A DNA stretch of 64,000 bases from Escherichia coli. Lineage in GTDB: Bacteria; Pseudomonadota; Gammaproteobacteria; Enterobacterales; Enterobacteriaceae. The DNA is taken from the NCBI RefSeq assembly GCF_036503815.1, contig NZ_AP027764.1, forward strand, positions 248,001 through 312,000. Reading direction: 5' to 3'. Of this stretch, positions 9,209 through 17,635 are shown piece by piece. The notes beneath the pieces are model-generated. The model was given only the letters and a program-made list of their open reading frames with translations, was not told the origin of the DNA and did no database searches. Each line of letters starts with the position of its first letter. The first letter of the stretch is position 1. A program made the translations under genes and the position numbers.

Positions 9209-9546
9209 TTTAGTCCCTGAAAATTCTTGAGATATAACGGTTCTTTAAATTGCGCGCGAGGAGAGGTATGAGGGATTTACAGACCAGCGGCATAGTGGGG
9301 TTGTCAGCCAGTAAGATGGGATGCAAGCACAGTGATCGACATGGTGAGGTCAACGACAAAAAAAATGTTGCCGTTCTGCCAACAGTTCCTGCCAGCATTC
9401 GGGCAACGAAGGGTTCTACTGGTGGATACACATACCAGGGGAATAAAGTCGTTTTCGCCTCTCCTTTAGTCATCACCGGGGATAATGAAATCAGCATCTG
9501 CATCCCTCTTCATGCCTGCCATCATTTTCAGTTAATTATGTCCTGA
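9209..9546. other. gadE-mdtE intergenic region, no supported gene
   Basis: The 338 bp between the gadE stop and mdtE contain open frames on both strands (9250-9546 plus, 9210-9503 minus), but neither has convincing initiation signals or a recognisable product. In K-12 the gadE 3' UTR in this interval is the reported source of the sRNA GadF, and gadE and mdtEF can be co-transcribed. I cannot fix the GadF ends from sequence. Confidence 0.5.
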
Positions 9547-10074
9547 CTAAAAATAAGATGTGATACCCAGGGTGACGATGTCGCTCATACGTCTTAGTTT
9601 CAGCTTGTACATAATGTTGAATTTCTGAATCTTTAATGTTTGTTGCGAAATATTGAGCGTTGACGTGATATTGCTTTCGTTTTTGTTTTTCAGAATCAGC
9701 TGCATAATTTTGAACTGATTATGTGAAAAACATAATTGTGAATTCTTATGGGGCAAGTGTTTTCCATAAGTAATCTCAAGAAGATTTTTGATACTTTCTT
9801 TGCGGCTGACAAAATAAATAGGCGCTTTAGCTTTTAGTTTACTGATGTGATAAGGTGCCAAAACAATAATTCTCTCGGCGTCTAATTTCTCCAGAAATTT
9901 AATCGCTTCTTCATCAAGGATATGGTTGTGATAGGTATCAATGATAACCTTGAAGGGTTTATTACCTACTTTTTTGATCTCTGACAGGGAATTGATTTTT
10001 ATCATTTCGTGATTATCTTTCAACTGCCAAAAGCCCTGTAAAAGAAAAGAATCTTTCGTCATGAGAAAAATCAT
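9547..10074 (-). CDS. gadE: LuxR-family acid-resistance activator GadE
   Basis: A 175-residue activator that binds the GAD box as the central regulator of gadA, gadBC, hde and mdtEF. The C-terminal part (about 110-170) carries a LuxR-like helix-turn-helix (NESNITSTLNISQQTLKIQK). The ATG at 10072-10074 is chosen because AAGGAG lies seven bases upstream and the length matches K-12; the frame extends to 10152 without a better start. The gene is AT-rich, like the rest of this island. Confidence 0.96.
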   Translation of the reverse strand: MIFLMTKDSFLLQGFWQLKDNHEMIKINSLSEIKKVGNKPFKVIIDTYHNHILDEEAIKFLEKLDAERIIVLAPYHISKLKAKAPIYFVSRKESIKNLLEITYGKHLPHKNSQLCFSHNQFKIMQLILKNKNESNITSTLNISQQTLKIQKFNIMYKLKLRRMSDIVTLGITSYF

Positions 10075-10386
10075 AACTTGCTCCTTAGCCGTTATCGTTT
10101 CGAACATGTCATCCTTTTCATTATTTACATCCCTGTCCGAATCGTTGTTCAATATAGTAAACGCCTATAAGAACCTTGCCCTTCGTGAACTAATACGTCT
10201 ATTAACACTAATCAATACTTCAGATTTATCCATCACGCACTCCATATATTGATCCTAAGTAAAATTCCTGGTTGTTATCAGATTGTAAACTGCAAACAAA
10301 AAATTAACGTTTGCGGATTACTGCCCAAGAATAAGTTATCAATAACCAGTTTGTGATCTCTGAAGAATATTACTAAAGTTAAAATG

Positions 10387-10456
10387 TAATCCGATTTAAA
10401 TATCGAGTCTCCTTGTTTCGACTTAAGCTGGCAATTGGATTGCCAGCTTTCTTTTA
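10387..10456 (+). ncRNA. arrS: Probable ArrS antisense RNA
   Basis: On the plus strand, antisense to the long gadE 5' UTR, a 10-bp perfect stem AAGCTGGCAA / TTGCCAGCTT (10425-10434 with 10440-10449) is followed by TTCTTTT. ArrS of K-12 is a 69-nt RNA about 310-380 nt upstream of the gadE start on this strand; the hairpin end fits this. The 3' end is supported by the hairpin; the 5' end is inferred from the known length. Confidence 0.55.
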
Positions 10457-10823
10457 ACGCATTGAAATTACCTGAGTAAATAACTCATTCATGTCTTCAG
10501 GTTATTATATAGCGTCTGGAGACACGGATATTTATGCAATGTAATCAACGCCAATTGCAAAAAAATGAACCCGGATTACTTATTTAACCGCCCATAGCAT
10601 CAACGCCTACGGAACTCTTTGTTCACTTTCCCACAGCACTTTTAAAACATTAAACCTGACTACGGAAAATATCAGCCATGATAATGTTTGAAATGGCTAA
10701 TTTGCCATGCAATGAAAAAAATCAGATAAAATTCAGTAGGTTGAAATACTCATCAGCAGGTAATTATTTCAATGATAGCGCGCAATTGATCTAAAATGCT
10801 GTGTAGCGGAGAGAGTATTAATT

Positions 10824-10854
10824 GGATCATAGTCACATCAAGTGACTATGATCC
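10824..10854 (-). terminator. hdeD downstream hairpin
   Basis: A 13-bp perfect stem GGATCATAGTCAC / GTGACTATGATCC with a 5-nt loop, 18 bp after the hdeD stop. The following bases on the minus strand (AATTAATACT) are AT-rich rather than a strict T-tract. Confidence 0.65.
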
Positions 10855-10872
10855 AGGTGGCAATAGGGATAA

Positions 10873-11445
10873 TTATTGCTTTTTAACAAACAAACTGGCG
10901 AAGCTGAACAGGCTAGCGGCGCTAAATATCAGTTCAATTCCCACTAGTGTGGAAACCAGCGTTACAGAAACCATCGGCGTTGCGCCAAGGAATATCCAGG
11001 CAATGACGATATCCAGCACACCAATAACGAGCTGTAGCCAACTGCCTTTCATTGAACGCTGACGATACCAACTCATCAGACGAATAACTCCTGCCACACA
11101 GAACAAACCGGCAATAAATGCCGCAATGGCAAAAATGCCCAGCTCCGGTGCGCGGATGAAGAAATAGCCGATCAATAAATAGGCGATTGCGACGAGGAAA
11201 CCGGATAATACAGGCCAGAAATTATGACTGCGGTTGCTGAATAACCCGACAATAAGCGCAATACCTGAGCAGATTAATAATGCACCCACTACTGTGCTTA
11301 AAATATCGCCAGAGACGAACGGGAAACTGATACACAGCAACCCGACGATAAACAGCAGCACGGCAATAAACTGGATTGCTCTACGGTGCTTTTTAAGCAT
11401 CTCCAGATCAAACTTCAAAATTGTTGCCTTATCTATATATAACAT
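10873..11445 (-). CDS. hdeD: Acid-resistance membrane protein HdeD
   Basis: A 190-residue inner-membrane protein of the HdeD/DUF308 family. After a charged N-terminus there are six hydrophobic segments arranged as three helix pairs (about 25-45, 50-70, 78-98, 102-122, 135-155, 160-182). It supports acid resistance at high cell density; the biochemical activity is unknown. It is divergent from hdeAB, sharing a 254-bp control region, and its sequence matches E. coli HdeD. Confidence 0.96.
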   Translation of the reverse strand: MLYIDKATILKFDLEMLKKHRRAIQFIAVLLFIVGLLCISFPFVSGDILSTVVGALLICSGIALIVGLFSNRSHNFWPVLSGFLVAIAYLLIGYFFIRAPELGIFAIAAFIAGLFCVAGVIRLMSWYRQRSMKGSWLQLVIGVLDIVIAWIFLGATPMVSVTLVSTLVGIELIFSAASLFSFASLFVKKQ

Positions 11446-11587
11446 ATAACCACCCTATAAAATTAAGAAGAAAATCCCCTGCTATCAATCTATGCCAAAA
11501 ACGCGTCTAAGAATGCAGTCGATTTAATAAAAATTTCCTAATTACAGTATCTGATACATCTGTAACTCATTGTATTGGAATAAAAAT

Positions 11588-11607
11588 ATCTGATTTTGAT
11601 ATTTTCC
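11588..11607 (+). promoter_or_regulatory. GAD-box-like site upstream of hdeA
   Basis: ATCTGATTTTGATATTTTCC matches the gadA GAD box at 12 of 20 positions, including the GATTTTG core, and lies 92-112 bp before the hdeA ATG in the hdeD/hdeA divergent region where GadE is known to act. Assignment is by eye. Confidence 0.4.
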
Positions 11608-11699
11608 ATCAACATGACATATACAGAAAACCAGGTTATAACCTCAGTGTCGAAATTAATTCGTGACGGCTCTTTCACTTTATAGTTGAGGATATTACG

Positions 11700-12032
11700 A
11701 TGAAAAAAGTATTAGGCGTTATTCTTGGTGGTCTGCTTCTTCTGCCAGTGGTGAGCAATGCAGCGGATGCACAAAAAGCAGCTGATAACAAAAAACCGGT
11801 CAACACCTGGACCTGTGAAGATTTTCTGGCTGTGGACGAATCCTTCCAGCCAACTGCAGTTGGTTTTGCTGAAGCACTGAACAATAAAGATAAACCAGAA
11901 GATGCGGTTTTAGATGTTCAGGGTATTGCAACCGTAACCCCAGCGATCGTTCAGGCTTGTACTCAGGATAAACAAGCCAACTTTAAAGATAAAGTTAAAA
12001 GCGAATGGGACAAAGTTAAGAAAGATATGTAA
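11700..12032 (+). CDS. hdeA: Periplasmic acid chaperone HdeA
   Basis: A 110-residue precursor with a signal peptide cleaved after SNA (residue 21). The mature protein has the two cysteines (TCEDFLA and VQACTQD) that form the conserved disulfide. HdeA is an inactive dimer at neutral pH; below about pH 3 it dissociates and binds unfolding periplasmic proteins. A good ribosome-binding site (GAGGATATTACG) precedes the ATG. It is the first gene of hdeAB, followed after 115 bp by its paralogue hdeB. There are few differences from K-12. Confidence 0.97.
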   Translation: MKKVLGVILGGLLLLPVVSNAADAQKAADNKKPVNTWTCEDFLAVDESFQPTAVGFAEALNNKDKPEDAVLDVQGIATVTPAIVQACTQDKQANFKDKVKSEWDKVKKDM

Positions 12033-12147
12033 TTCCGGGAATACGTTACATCGTACTTCCTTGCATATTGAACAGGTAGGAATACCTTCTTCAAAAGCAG
12101 CTATTCCTTCTGTTCATATTTAATCTCTATATTGAATGGGTTACAAA

Positions 12148-12474
12148 ATGAATATTTCAACTCTCCGTAAAGCGTTTATTTTTATGGGCGCTGTAGCGGC
12201 TTTGTCACTGGTGAACGCACAATCTGCGCTGGCAGCCAATGAATCCGCTAAAGATATGACTTGCCAGGAATTTATTGATCTGAATCCAAAAGCAATGACA
12301 CCGGTTGCGTGGTGGATGCTGCATGAAGAAACAGTTTATAAAGGTGGTGATACTGTTACTTTAAATGAAACCGATCTTACTCAAATTCCTAAAGTGATCG
12401 AATACTGCAAAAAAAATCCGCAGAAAAATTTGTATACTTTCAAAAATCAAGCATCTAATGACTTGCCGAATTAA
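12148..12474 (+). CDS. hdeB: Periplasmic acid chaperone HdeB
   Basis: A 108-residue precursor of the HdeA family. The signal peptide ends at ALA (about residue 29) and mature cysteines in MTCQEF and EYCKKN form the disulfide. HdeB works at a milder acid range (about pH 4) than HdeA. The second ATG (12148) is preferred over 12136 because the protein then matches the known length and begins MNISTLRK. A long terminator-like hairpin begins 13 bp after the stop. Confidence 0.96.
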   Translation: MNISTLRKAFIFMGAVAALSLVNAQSALAANESAKDMTCQEFIDLNPKAMTPVAWWMLHEETVYKGGDTVTLNETDLTQIPKVIEYCKKNPQKNLYTFKNQASNDLPN

Positions 12475-12486
12475 TGGGGCACAAGT

Positions 12487-12529
12487 AAAAAGGAGTAGCA
12501 AGTTGAGCCATCTTGCTGCTCCTTTTTGC
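12487..12529 (+). terminator. Terminator-like hairpin between hdeB and yhiD (possible attenuator)
   Basis: A 16-bp stem (12487-12502 with 12512-12527, one G-U pair) with a nine-base loop, ending in TTTTT and followed by GCATTTTTAT. It has the form of a strong intrinsic terminator after hdeAB. Its 5' arm contains AGGAG, and a short frame starting with TTG in the loop runs through the 3' arm into the yhiD start, so ribosome loading could compete with hairpin formation. Confidence 0.85.
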
Positions 12530-12541
12530 ATTTTTATATGA
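12503..12541 (+). CDS. Candidate 12-residue leader peptide coupled to yhiD
   Basis: A TTG codon at 12503 lies seven bases after AGGAG (12491-12495) and opens a 12-codon frame whose TGA stop overlaps the yhiD ATG as ATGA (12538-12541). yhiD itself has no Shine-Dalgarno sequence near its ATG, so translation could be coupled through this leader. The frame runs through the 3' arm of the terminator hairpin. Expression is inferred; the geometry is seen directly. Confidence 0.35.
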   Translation: MSHLAAPFCIFI

Positions 12542-13185
12542 CAGCAGAATTTATTATACGTCTTATACTCGCAGCAATTGCCTGTGGCGCTATTGGCATG
12601 GAAAGGCAAATGCGCGGCAAAGGAGCAGGGTTACGCACACATGTATTAATTGGCATGGGAAGCGCCCTGTTTATGATTGTTTCGAAATATGGTTTTGCTG
12701 ACGTGCTGTCTTTAGATCACGTCGGACTGGACCCCAGCCGTATTGCTGCTCAGGTGGTGACGGGCGTCGGGTTTATCGGTGCAGGTAACATTCTCGTTCG
12801 TAACCAAAATATTGTAGGTCTGACGACGGCAGCGGATATCTGGGTGACCGCCGCCATTGGTATGGTTATTGGTAGCGGTATGTACGAACTGGGCATTTAT
12901 GGTTCAGTGATGACCTTACTGGTGCTGGAAGTCTTCCATCAATTAACCTTCCGCCTGATGAATAAAAATTACCATTTACAGCTGACATTAGTGAACGGTA
13001 ATACGGTATCAATGCTCGACTGGTTTAAGCAGCAAAAAATAAAAACGGATTTAGTTTCGTTGCAGGAAAATGAAGATCATGAAGTGGTCGCCATTGATAT
13101 CCAGCTTCATGCCACGACGTCGATAGAAGATCTGTTGCGATTATTAAAAGGTATGGCAGGGGTGAAAGGCGTTTCAATTAGCTAA
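12538..13185 (+). CDS. yhiD: MgtC/SapB-family inner-membrane protein YhiD
   Basis: A 215-residue protein with an MgtC-type N-terminal membrane domain (about 1-140, four to five helices) containing the family segment GVGFIGAGNILVRNQNIVGLTTAADIWVTAAIG. A soluble C-terminal ACT-like domain (about 145-215) follows. MgtC relatives act in Mg2+ limitation and acid or macrophage survival; the role of YhiD is not established. It lies downstream of hdeAB within the acid island. The ATG at 12538 gives the accepted length; an in-frame ATG at 12526 lies inside the hairpin. Confidence 0.93.
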   Translation: MTAEFIIRLILAAIACGAIGMERQMRGKGAGLRTHVLIGMGSALFMIVSKYGFADVLSLDHVGLDPSRIAAQVVTGVGFIGAGNILVRNQNIVGLTTAADIWVTAAIGMVIGSGMYELGIYGSVMTLLVLEVFHQLTFRLMNKNYHLQLTLVNGNTVSMLDWFKQQKIKTDLVSLQENEDHEVVAIDIQLHATTSIEDLLRLLKGMAGVKGVSIS

Positions 13186-13227
13186 TCTGTGTGGTAGCGA
13201 AATCACACTCGCCACCCTACTGGAAAT

Positions 13228-13758
13228 TCACACCAGATAATCAATATGCTGATGGCGTACCAACTCATTGATCCGCTTAAGATTGAGGATCATCATGATA
13301 TTGTGTTTATGGCAGTAGAACGTTTTTAGCGATATTTTCAGTTTCTCCAGAATATCTTCCGTTGTCATTTGATTCGCAATGCAGCTCAGAACCTGATGCT
13401 GCTTGCGCGAAAGGGACACATCCGCTTCAGGCACAGAGCAGTAACTGCCATTGATGAGTGCGACAAAGTCGATGATGGTGATAGTTCGCGGAACAAAGGT
13501 CACCGGTACTTTCCCCAGGCAGCGTTTAATATTAAAGGGAGAGAAAATAATCACATGGACAGGTTTTAATCGTTCAATCTGAGTGAGCAAATTAGAATGA
13601 AATACATTATTCATTAATGTATCAATAATGACGAAGGCATGCTGATGCAACATTACGTCGATCTCTTCTTCGTTCTGTATATGAACGACATTACCTTTGC
13701 TCAGAATGTTTTTCATCGCAGTGAAGAACATCGTATCCCTGGTAATTATAAGAAACAT
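13228..13758 (-). CDS. dctR: LuxR-family regulator DctR (YhiF)
   Basis: A 176-residue protein with a C-terminal LuxR-type helix-turn-helix (about 110-170: SLSRKQHQVLSCIANQMTTE then DILEKLKISLKTFYCHK). The N-terminal half resembles GadE in size and pattern, consistent with a shared origin. In K-12 it follows slp and has been linked to dicarboxylate transport regulation and protection from metabolic acids. It is transcribed in the direction of slp and lies 152 bp after it. It ends facing yhiD, 42 bp away. Confidence 0.94.
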   Translation of the reverse strand: MFLIITRDTMFFTAMKNILSKGNVVHIQNEEEIDVMLHQHAFVIIDTLMNNVFHSNLLTQIERLKPVHVIIFSPFNIKRCLGKVPVTFVPRTITIIDFVALINGSYCSVPEADVSLSRKQHQVLSCIANQMTTEDILEKLKISLKTFYCHKHNIMMILNLKRINELVRHQHIDYLV

Positions 13759-13910
13759 AACCGACTCCTGGTGCGGACATTAACTTTATAATCAGTTTGC
13801 CAAAGGTAATTAACAGGACAGGGCTTATAATAATAGTTAGCTGGCTGTGTATTAATTTGATGCAATGCATGATGCAGATGCTGAGAAAGCATCTGCATCT
13901 CTCGGTGGTG

Positions 13911-14477
13911 TTATTTGACCAGCTCAGGTGTTACTTGACTCACCGCATTGGTGTAGTAAGGCGCGCCCCAGCCCGGTTCCGGCCAGAATGCACCATAGCC
14001 GTAATCCCACAGGTTATAGGTGGTATTAACCACTTCTCTCAAATGCCACACCTGGATGCCCTGCATATTCACTTCCAGGAAGTTATACGGGACTTTATTG
14101 ATAAAGCCAGGTTGTTCACCCTGAATGGTACCGAGGATGGTAACAAAGTGATTACGATAGTTCACTGGATCAAGGAAGCCGCTTTGTCTGGCGAGCAGTC
14201 GGCCCTGATAGTTGGCTTCAATATCAGGCTTCGCATAGCTATCCAACGGTAATACAGCGATTTCTAACAACGTATCCGTTTTGCCATTGATAACGTTGAT
14301 AACCTTCCCGCCAAAGCGCGCTTGTTGACCAACATATAACCCCGGCTGGTTATGAACAGCAACAAAACTTTTTTGAATATCAGGTTGGTTATTGCCTTTG
14401 ATATTTTGCGGAATTGAACTACATGCGGCAAGCAAAAATGAAAGGCTGAGGATGAGTGCACCTTTTGTCATGTTCAT
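13911..14477 (-). CDS. slp: Outer-membrane lipoprotein Slp
   Basis: A 188-residue starvation- and stationary-phase lipoprotein. The signal ends with lipobox LAAC (cysteine near residue 19), followed by SSIPQNIKG. The body is a Slp-family beta-domain. The start MNMTKGAL at 14477 is chosen because AAGGATAGTAAC precedes it and the lipobox spacing is right; the open frame continues upstream to 14696 without signal-peptide character. It helps stabilise the envelope against acid fermentation products. Confidence 0.95.
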   Translation of the reverse strand: MNMTKGALILSLSFLLAACSSIPQNIKGNNQPDIQKSFVAVHNQPGLYVGQQARFGGKVINVINGKTDTLLEIAVLPLDSYAKPDIEANYQGRLLARQSGFLDPVNYRNHFVTILGTIQGEQPGFINKVPYNFLEVNMQGIQVWHLREVVNTTYNLWDYGYGAFWPEPGWGAPYYTNAVSQVTPELVK

Positions 14478-14722
14478 GTTACTATCCTTATCAACAAATA
14501 TTAAAACCATAATAGATATTTCTTTATAGTTTTCATCTGATTCTGAGGCGATATGCCTGATAGTAACGTAAACCTGTCTGATGTTTATATCCATTCTGTT
14601 TAGTTTAATTCTGTTAATTTTGGGGCGTGACATGAGTATCCATCGCCCCATAAAATAGCCTTTTTTTAAAGGTACATAAAATCTATTTTTATTCAATGCT
14701 TATAAAGCGCTAATGTTCAATA

Positions 14723-15946
14723 TTATGGGATTATATTCTGGTAATGATTTGATAAGCGAATTCTTTTGCCAGTTGATATTTCTATTTCCACCCCATAATT
14801 TATAGTTTTTTCATCAGGTAGCGATCTCTTTAAATAAGGTGCGTATGACATTTTTTTAGGATGAAACGTATCGTGTTGAAATATTTCGAATTGATATTCA
14901 GACATTTGTGCCCATGTTTGAATTTTATTGTATCGGGAGAGTGTCGTAAAGGCTTTAACTTGCTTATAACATTGTTTTTGGAATTCTTGCTGATATTTTA
15001 ATATGTCGTTGTATGAAAGATTGGTTATCCTGGCCTCTAAAAACTTAATTATCGTCGAAGCAACTTCAGCTTTTGCTCGTAAAAAGTTGTCATTAATGGT
15101 TAATAATGTTGAAAATAAACCTTCAATTTGTTTGTCAAGATATTGTTCATCTTTATATAATTTATGGGTAGGGTGTTCCTTATGTGAAAAAATAGTGTCA
15201 CATAAATTTGCGTCAGTGAAATTTATATTAAGTAGATCTTCGAAATAAAACCTTGACAAGGTTAGAACGAACCCGGACAGGTTCTGTCCTGTCATATTGA
15301 AATCAATAAAGTTGGTTCCGGCAAAGACTTTCATTCTGTTTTTATTTTCACTGTGCTCAATATATAACTTCGTCATTTTTTGATACAGGCTTTGAATATC
15401 TTTTATATTAGTTGGTAAGTCAGCTCGTTGTTCAGCAATAAAATTAGTATCTGAAAACATGGTTTGGACACTGAATGTTATGGGTATTCCCTCTTCTACG
15501 CTAATTTTAGTTATGATTGCCTTGTTGGGTTTAGGATTAGCGACAACAATGATTCGACATTCAGCACTTTTGTTCTTTTCGTATCTAATGTTATTAATCT
15601 GATTAAGTATTGATTGTGTCTGTTGCGTAAGTGGTGTCGAACTTATCGTTTCAATGTTATTAATAAGTTTTACAAGTTGAGCCACAACTTTTGAGTAGTC
15701 TGCATTTGTATATGTGGTGTTCGTGTGGCACGCATTAATTTGTTGGAGTTGTTGTTGCGCTAAATCAAATTGTTCAGCGTTATATCCTTCTTCAGACAAT
15801 GAAAAATTAATGGGTTGCTGTTCTTCCTGATTATCACAAGGCCACATCGGTGTGTTTGGTGTTTTAATATTGTCGGTATCTGTTGTGCGGTTATAAATAT
15901 CGCCGTGATATGTATTTATCATACCTGGGGTAAAGTCAATTGACAT
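14723..15946 (-). CDS. yhiS: YhiS, intact uncharacterised protein with pentapeptide-like repeats
   Basis: A 407-residue frame preceded by AAGGAATGTT. There is no signal peptide or transmembrane segment. A region near the middle (about residues 215-255) has tandem pentapeptide-like units (FIDFNMTGQNLSGFVLTLSR and NINFTDANLCDTIFS), the A(D/N)LXX style also seen in secreted EspX-type effectors. The N-terminus is polar and Ser/Thr/Asn-rich, the C-terminal half helical and lysine-rich. It is AT-rich and unlike its neighbours. In K-12 this gene is broken by an IS5 copy; here it is complete. Function is unknown; a secreted-effector relationship is only a suggestion. Confidence 0.85.
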   Translation of the reverse strand: MSIDFTPGMINTYHGDIYNRTTDTDNIKTPNTPMWPCDNQEEQQPINFSLSEEGYNAEQFDLAQQQLQQINACHTNTTYTNADYSKVVAQLVKLINNIETISSTPLTQQTQSILNQINNIRYEKNKSAECRIIVVANPKPNKAIITKISVEEGIPITFSVQTMFSDTNFIAEQRADLPTNIKDIQSLYQKMTKLYIEHSENKNRMKVFAGTNFIDFNMTGQNLSGFVLTLSRFYFEDLLNINFTDANLCDTIFSHKEHPTHKLYKDEQYLDKQIEGLFSTLLTINDNFLRAKAEVASTIIKFLEARITNLSYNDILKYQQEFQKQCYKQVKAFTTLSRYNKIQTWAQMSEYQFEIFQHDTFHPKKMSYAPYLKRSLPDEKTINYGVEIEISTGKRIRLSNHYQNIIP

Positions 15947-16526
15947 AACATTCCTTATTGTTCATCTATTTCGCTAAATTTTTGCAAATCGGAGAATTAG
16001 AACAGGAATGGATTTTCTTCTACGCGGAAATAAACACAATGCGTCATATCTTCCTGATATAATTACCTTTAACTTCCCTTTCATTTCCACCCGGTAATAT
16101 TTGTGTATAAAAAAAGGGCAGTGATAGTATCGTAAAGGAAAACATTAACAACTATCAAAAAGCGCTCATTTTAAAAAGTTATGATGTTCTCCGATAGTGT
16201 GTGAAGTGATATTTTTGTGATGTTTTAGATGTGTAATAATGAACCAGGTTAAAGTGTATTTAAAAATGTGTTGTATTGGCGACTGAAATCTGCCCTTTAA
16301 AAGGGGGGATAGCACTGAGACAAAGAGGCATTGCTTCTCCGATAAAATGTCAGAGAAGCATGATTGCGTGGTGATTGTCGATTGATGACTTACTGACGGA
16401 TCCGTCATCATTCTCAAAGCATTAGTTAAGTTATTTGTGATTTTTAAGGATTATCCTATCTATGATTTTCTACTCAGAAGGATAAGGCACTCACAATGCT
16501 CCTTATAGTTTACTGCTGGCATCTAT
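15947..16526. other. 580-bp intergenic stretch between yhiS and the arsP-like gene
   Basis: AT-rich DNA without a convincing gene. The only long frame (16166-16417, minus) lacks a ribosome-binding site and any familiar features. An 8-bp stem TGCTTCTC / GAGAAGCA lies near 16331-16359, and a GGGGGG run near 16303. This is where the extra permease/repressor pair joins the acid island. Confidence 0.5.
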
Positions 16527-17528
16527 TTAAAATAGCATTTGAGTCAAATAGCCCATCAAGATAGCCATACCTAAGATAACCGTCAGGAATGCAACTATCA
16601 TCGGTATTCTGAACATTGATTTAAGTAATATCACTTCCGTCAGACTTGCGCCGGCACTGCCGATGATTAATGCCATTAATGCTCCCAGACCCATTCCTTT
16701 TGTCATCAGAACAGATGCCAGAGGGATAACCGCCTCTGCCCGGATATACAGCGGGATTCCGACAACGGCGCTCAATGGGATGGCGAAGGGATTATCTGCC
16801 CCTGCATGAGCGGCAATCCACGCTGAGGGAATAAAGCCATAAATAAAAGAGCCTATTAATACCCCTAACAAAAGATATGGCAGTACATCTTTAAACTGTT
16901 GCAACGCATCTTTGGTGGCTAGTTTTATGGGATTAATACTTACCACAGCTTTGGTACTGCAACAGTTTACTACCGGTTTCTCAATGGCTTTAGCCGCTGG
17001 ACTACAGCAACTCACTTTTATTGGCGTATATGTCGTCCCCGGCGAAGTTTTGGCTGGAGAGCAACAATTTGCTGATGAGCTTTTACTGGCAATGATATGA
17101 CGTTCAAATCTCAGAGAATCCAGGATAATACTGGCAAGTACGGAGACGCCGGCGGCGATAATCGCGTACAACAAGGTAACTTTCCAACCAAAGGTCACCC
17201 ACATTAACCCGACGATAATGGGATTAAGTAACGGTGAAACAAATAAAAAAGTGAGAGTCGGACCAAACCCGGCTTTCGCTGACAACAATCCACGTAGCAT
17301 GGGTATTGTCGAGCAACTACAGAACGGGGTAACGGCTCCCAACAGAGCAGCCAGGAGATAGCCTCTCCCTTTTCTGGCCCCCATCATCTGCTGGATTTTA
17401 TGGTCTGGCACCTTTTGTCTTATCAGGCTGACACCGGCACTAATCACTATAAACAGCAAAGAAAGCTCGACGGCGAGAAACACAAACATCTCTGCGGCAT
17501 CTTGCAGCATCGCAAGCCAACTACTCAT
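16527..17528 (-). CDS. ArsP/YraQ-type permease with Cys-Cys-rich loop
   Basis: About 333 residues, eight to ten predicted transmembrane helices in two blocks (about 15-135 and 215-333) joined by a cytoplasmic-type loop. The first block contains the family hallmark TPFCSCSTIPM. The loop has three Cys-Cys pairs (ANCCSP, VSCCSP, VNCCST) that could bind As(III) or Sb(III). ArsP relatives export trivalent organoarsenicals, while other members of this permease superfamily have no known substrate. The ATG at 17528 (MSSWLAML) is preferred over 17540 because GAGG lies six bases upstream. It is divergent from an ArsR-family repressor gene and adjacent to arsC, so an arsenical efflux role is the best inference. 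Confidence 0.85.
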   Translation of the reverse strand: MSSWLAMLQDAAEMFVFLAVELSLLFIVISAGVSLIRQKVPDHKIQQMMGARKGRGYLLAALLGAVTPFCSCSTIPMLRGLLSAKAGFGPTLTFLFVSPLLNPIIVGLMWVTFGWKVTLLYAIIAAGVSVLASIILDSLRFERHIIASKSSSANCCSPAKTSPGTTYTPIKVSCCSPAAKAIEKPVVNCCSTKAVVSINPIKLATKDALQQFKDVLPYLLLGVLIGSFIYGFIPSAWIAAHAGADNPFAIPLSAVVGIPLYIRAEAVIPLASVLMTKGMGLGALMALIIGSAGASLTEVILLKSMFRIPMIVAFLTVILGMAILMGYLTQMLF

Positions 17529-17552
17529 AAGTAACCTCATTGAATAAAACTA

Positions 17553-17610
17553 TATTTCCAGAATAATCGAAATGAAGTTCAGATCAAGATATTTCTGGTA
17601 TTATCGAAAT
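17553..17610. promoter_or_regulatory. Tandem ArsR-type operators between permease and repressor genes
   Basis: Two direct copies of an imperfect palindrome, each TATTTC, nine bases, then CGAAAT: 17553-17573 and 17590-17610, 37 bp apart. The half-sites ATTTCGA/TCGAAAT are the usual operator style for ArsR/SmtB repressors. Their place in the 107-bp divergent region suggests control of both genes by the adjacent repressor. Confidence 0.7.
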
Positions 17611-17635
17611 ATCAACCAGACAGAGGGGGTGACAC

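Larger units (their letters stand above)
10075..10872 (-). promoter_or_regulatory. Long gadE upstream regulatory region
   Basis: The 798 bp between the gadE start and hdeD hold no credible protein gene. The length matches the K-12 sensory region that carries several gadE promoters and binding sites for EvgA, YdeO, GadX and GadE. A terminator-like hairpin on the plus strand (10425-10449) marks the probable ArrS antisense RNA within the gadE leader. Confidence 0.75.

Noticed and set aside
9210..9546. Opposing frames of 97-98 codons between gadE and mdtE
   Set aside because: No initiation signals or recognisable product; the region is expected to be gadE 3' UTR and mdtE leader.
10075..10152. 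Upstream in-frame extension of GadE
   Set aside because: The internal ATG at 10074 has an AAGGAG seven bases upstream and gives the established 175-residue protein.
12526..12537. Upstream ATG as yhiD start
   Set aside because: It lies in the T-tract of the hairpin with no Shine-Dalgarno sequence; the ATG at 12538 gives the accepted protein.
14478..14696. N-terminal extension of Slp
   Set aside because: It would bury the lipoprotein signal; the ATG at 14477 places the lipobox correctly.
16166..16417. 83-codon minus-strand frame in the yhiS-permease gap
   Set aside because: No ribosome-binding site and no family features.
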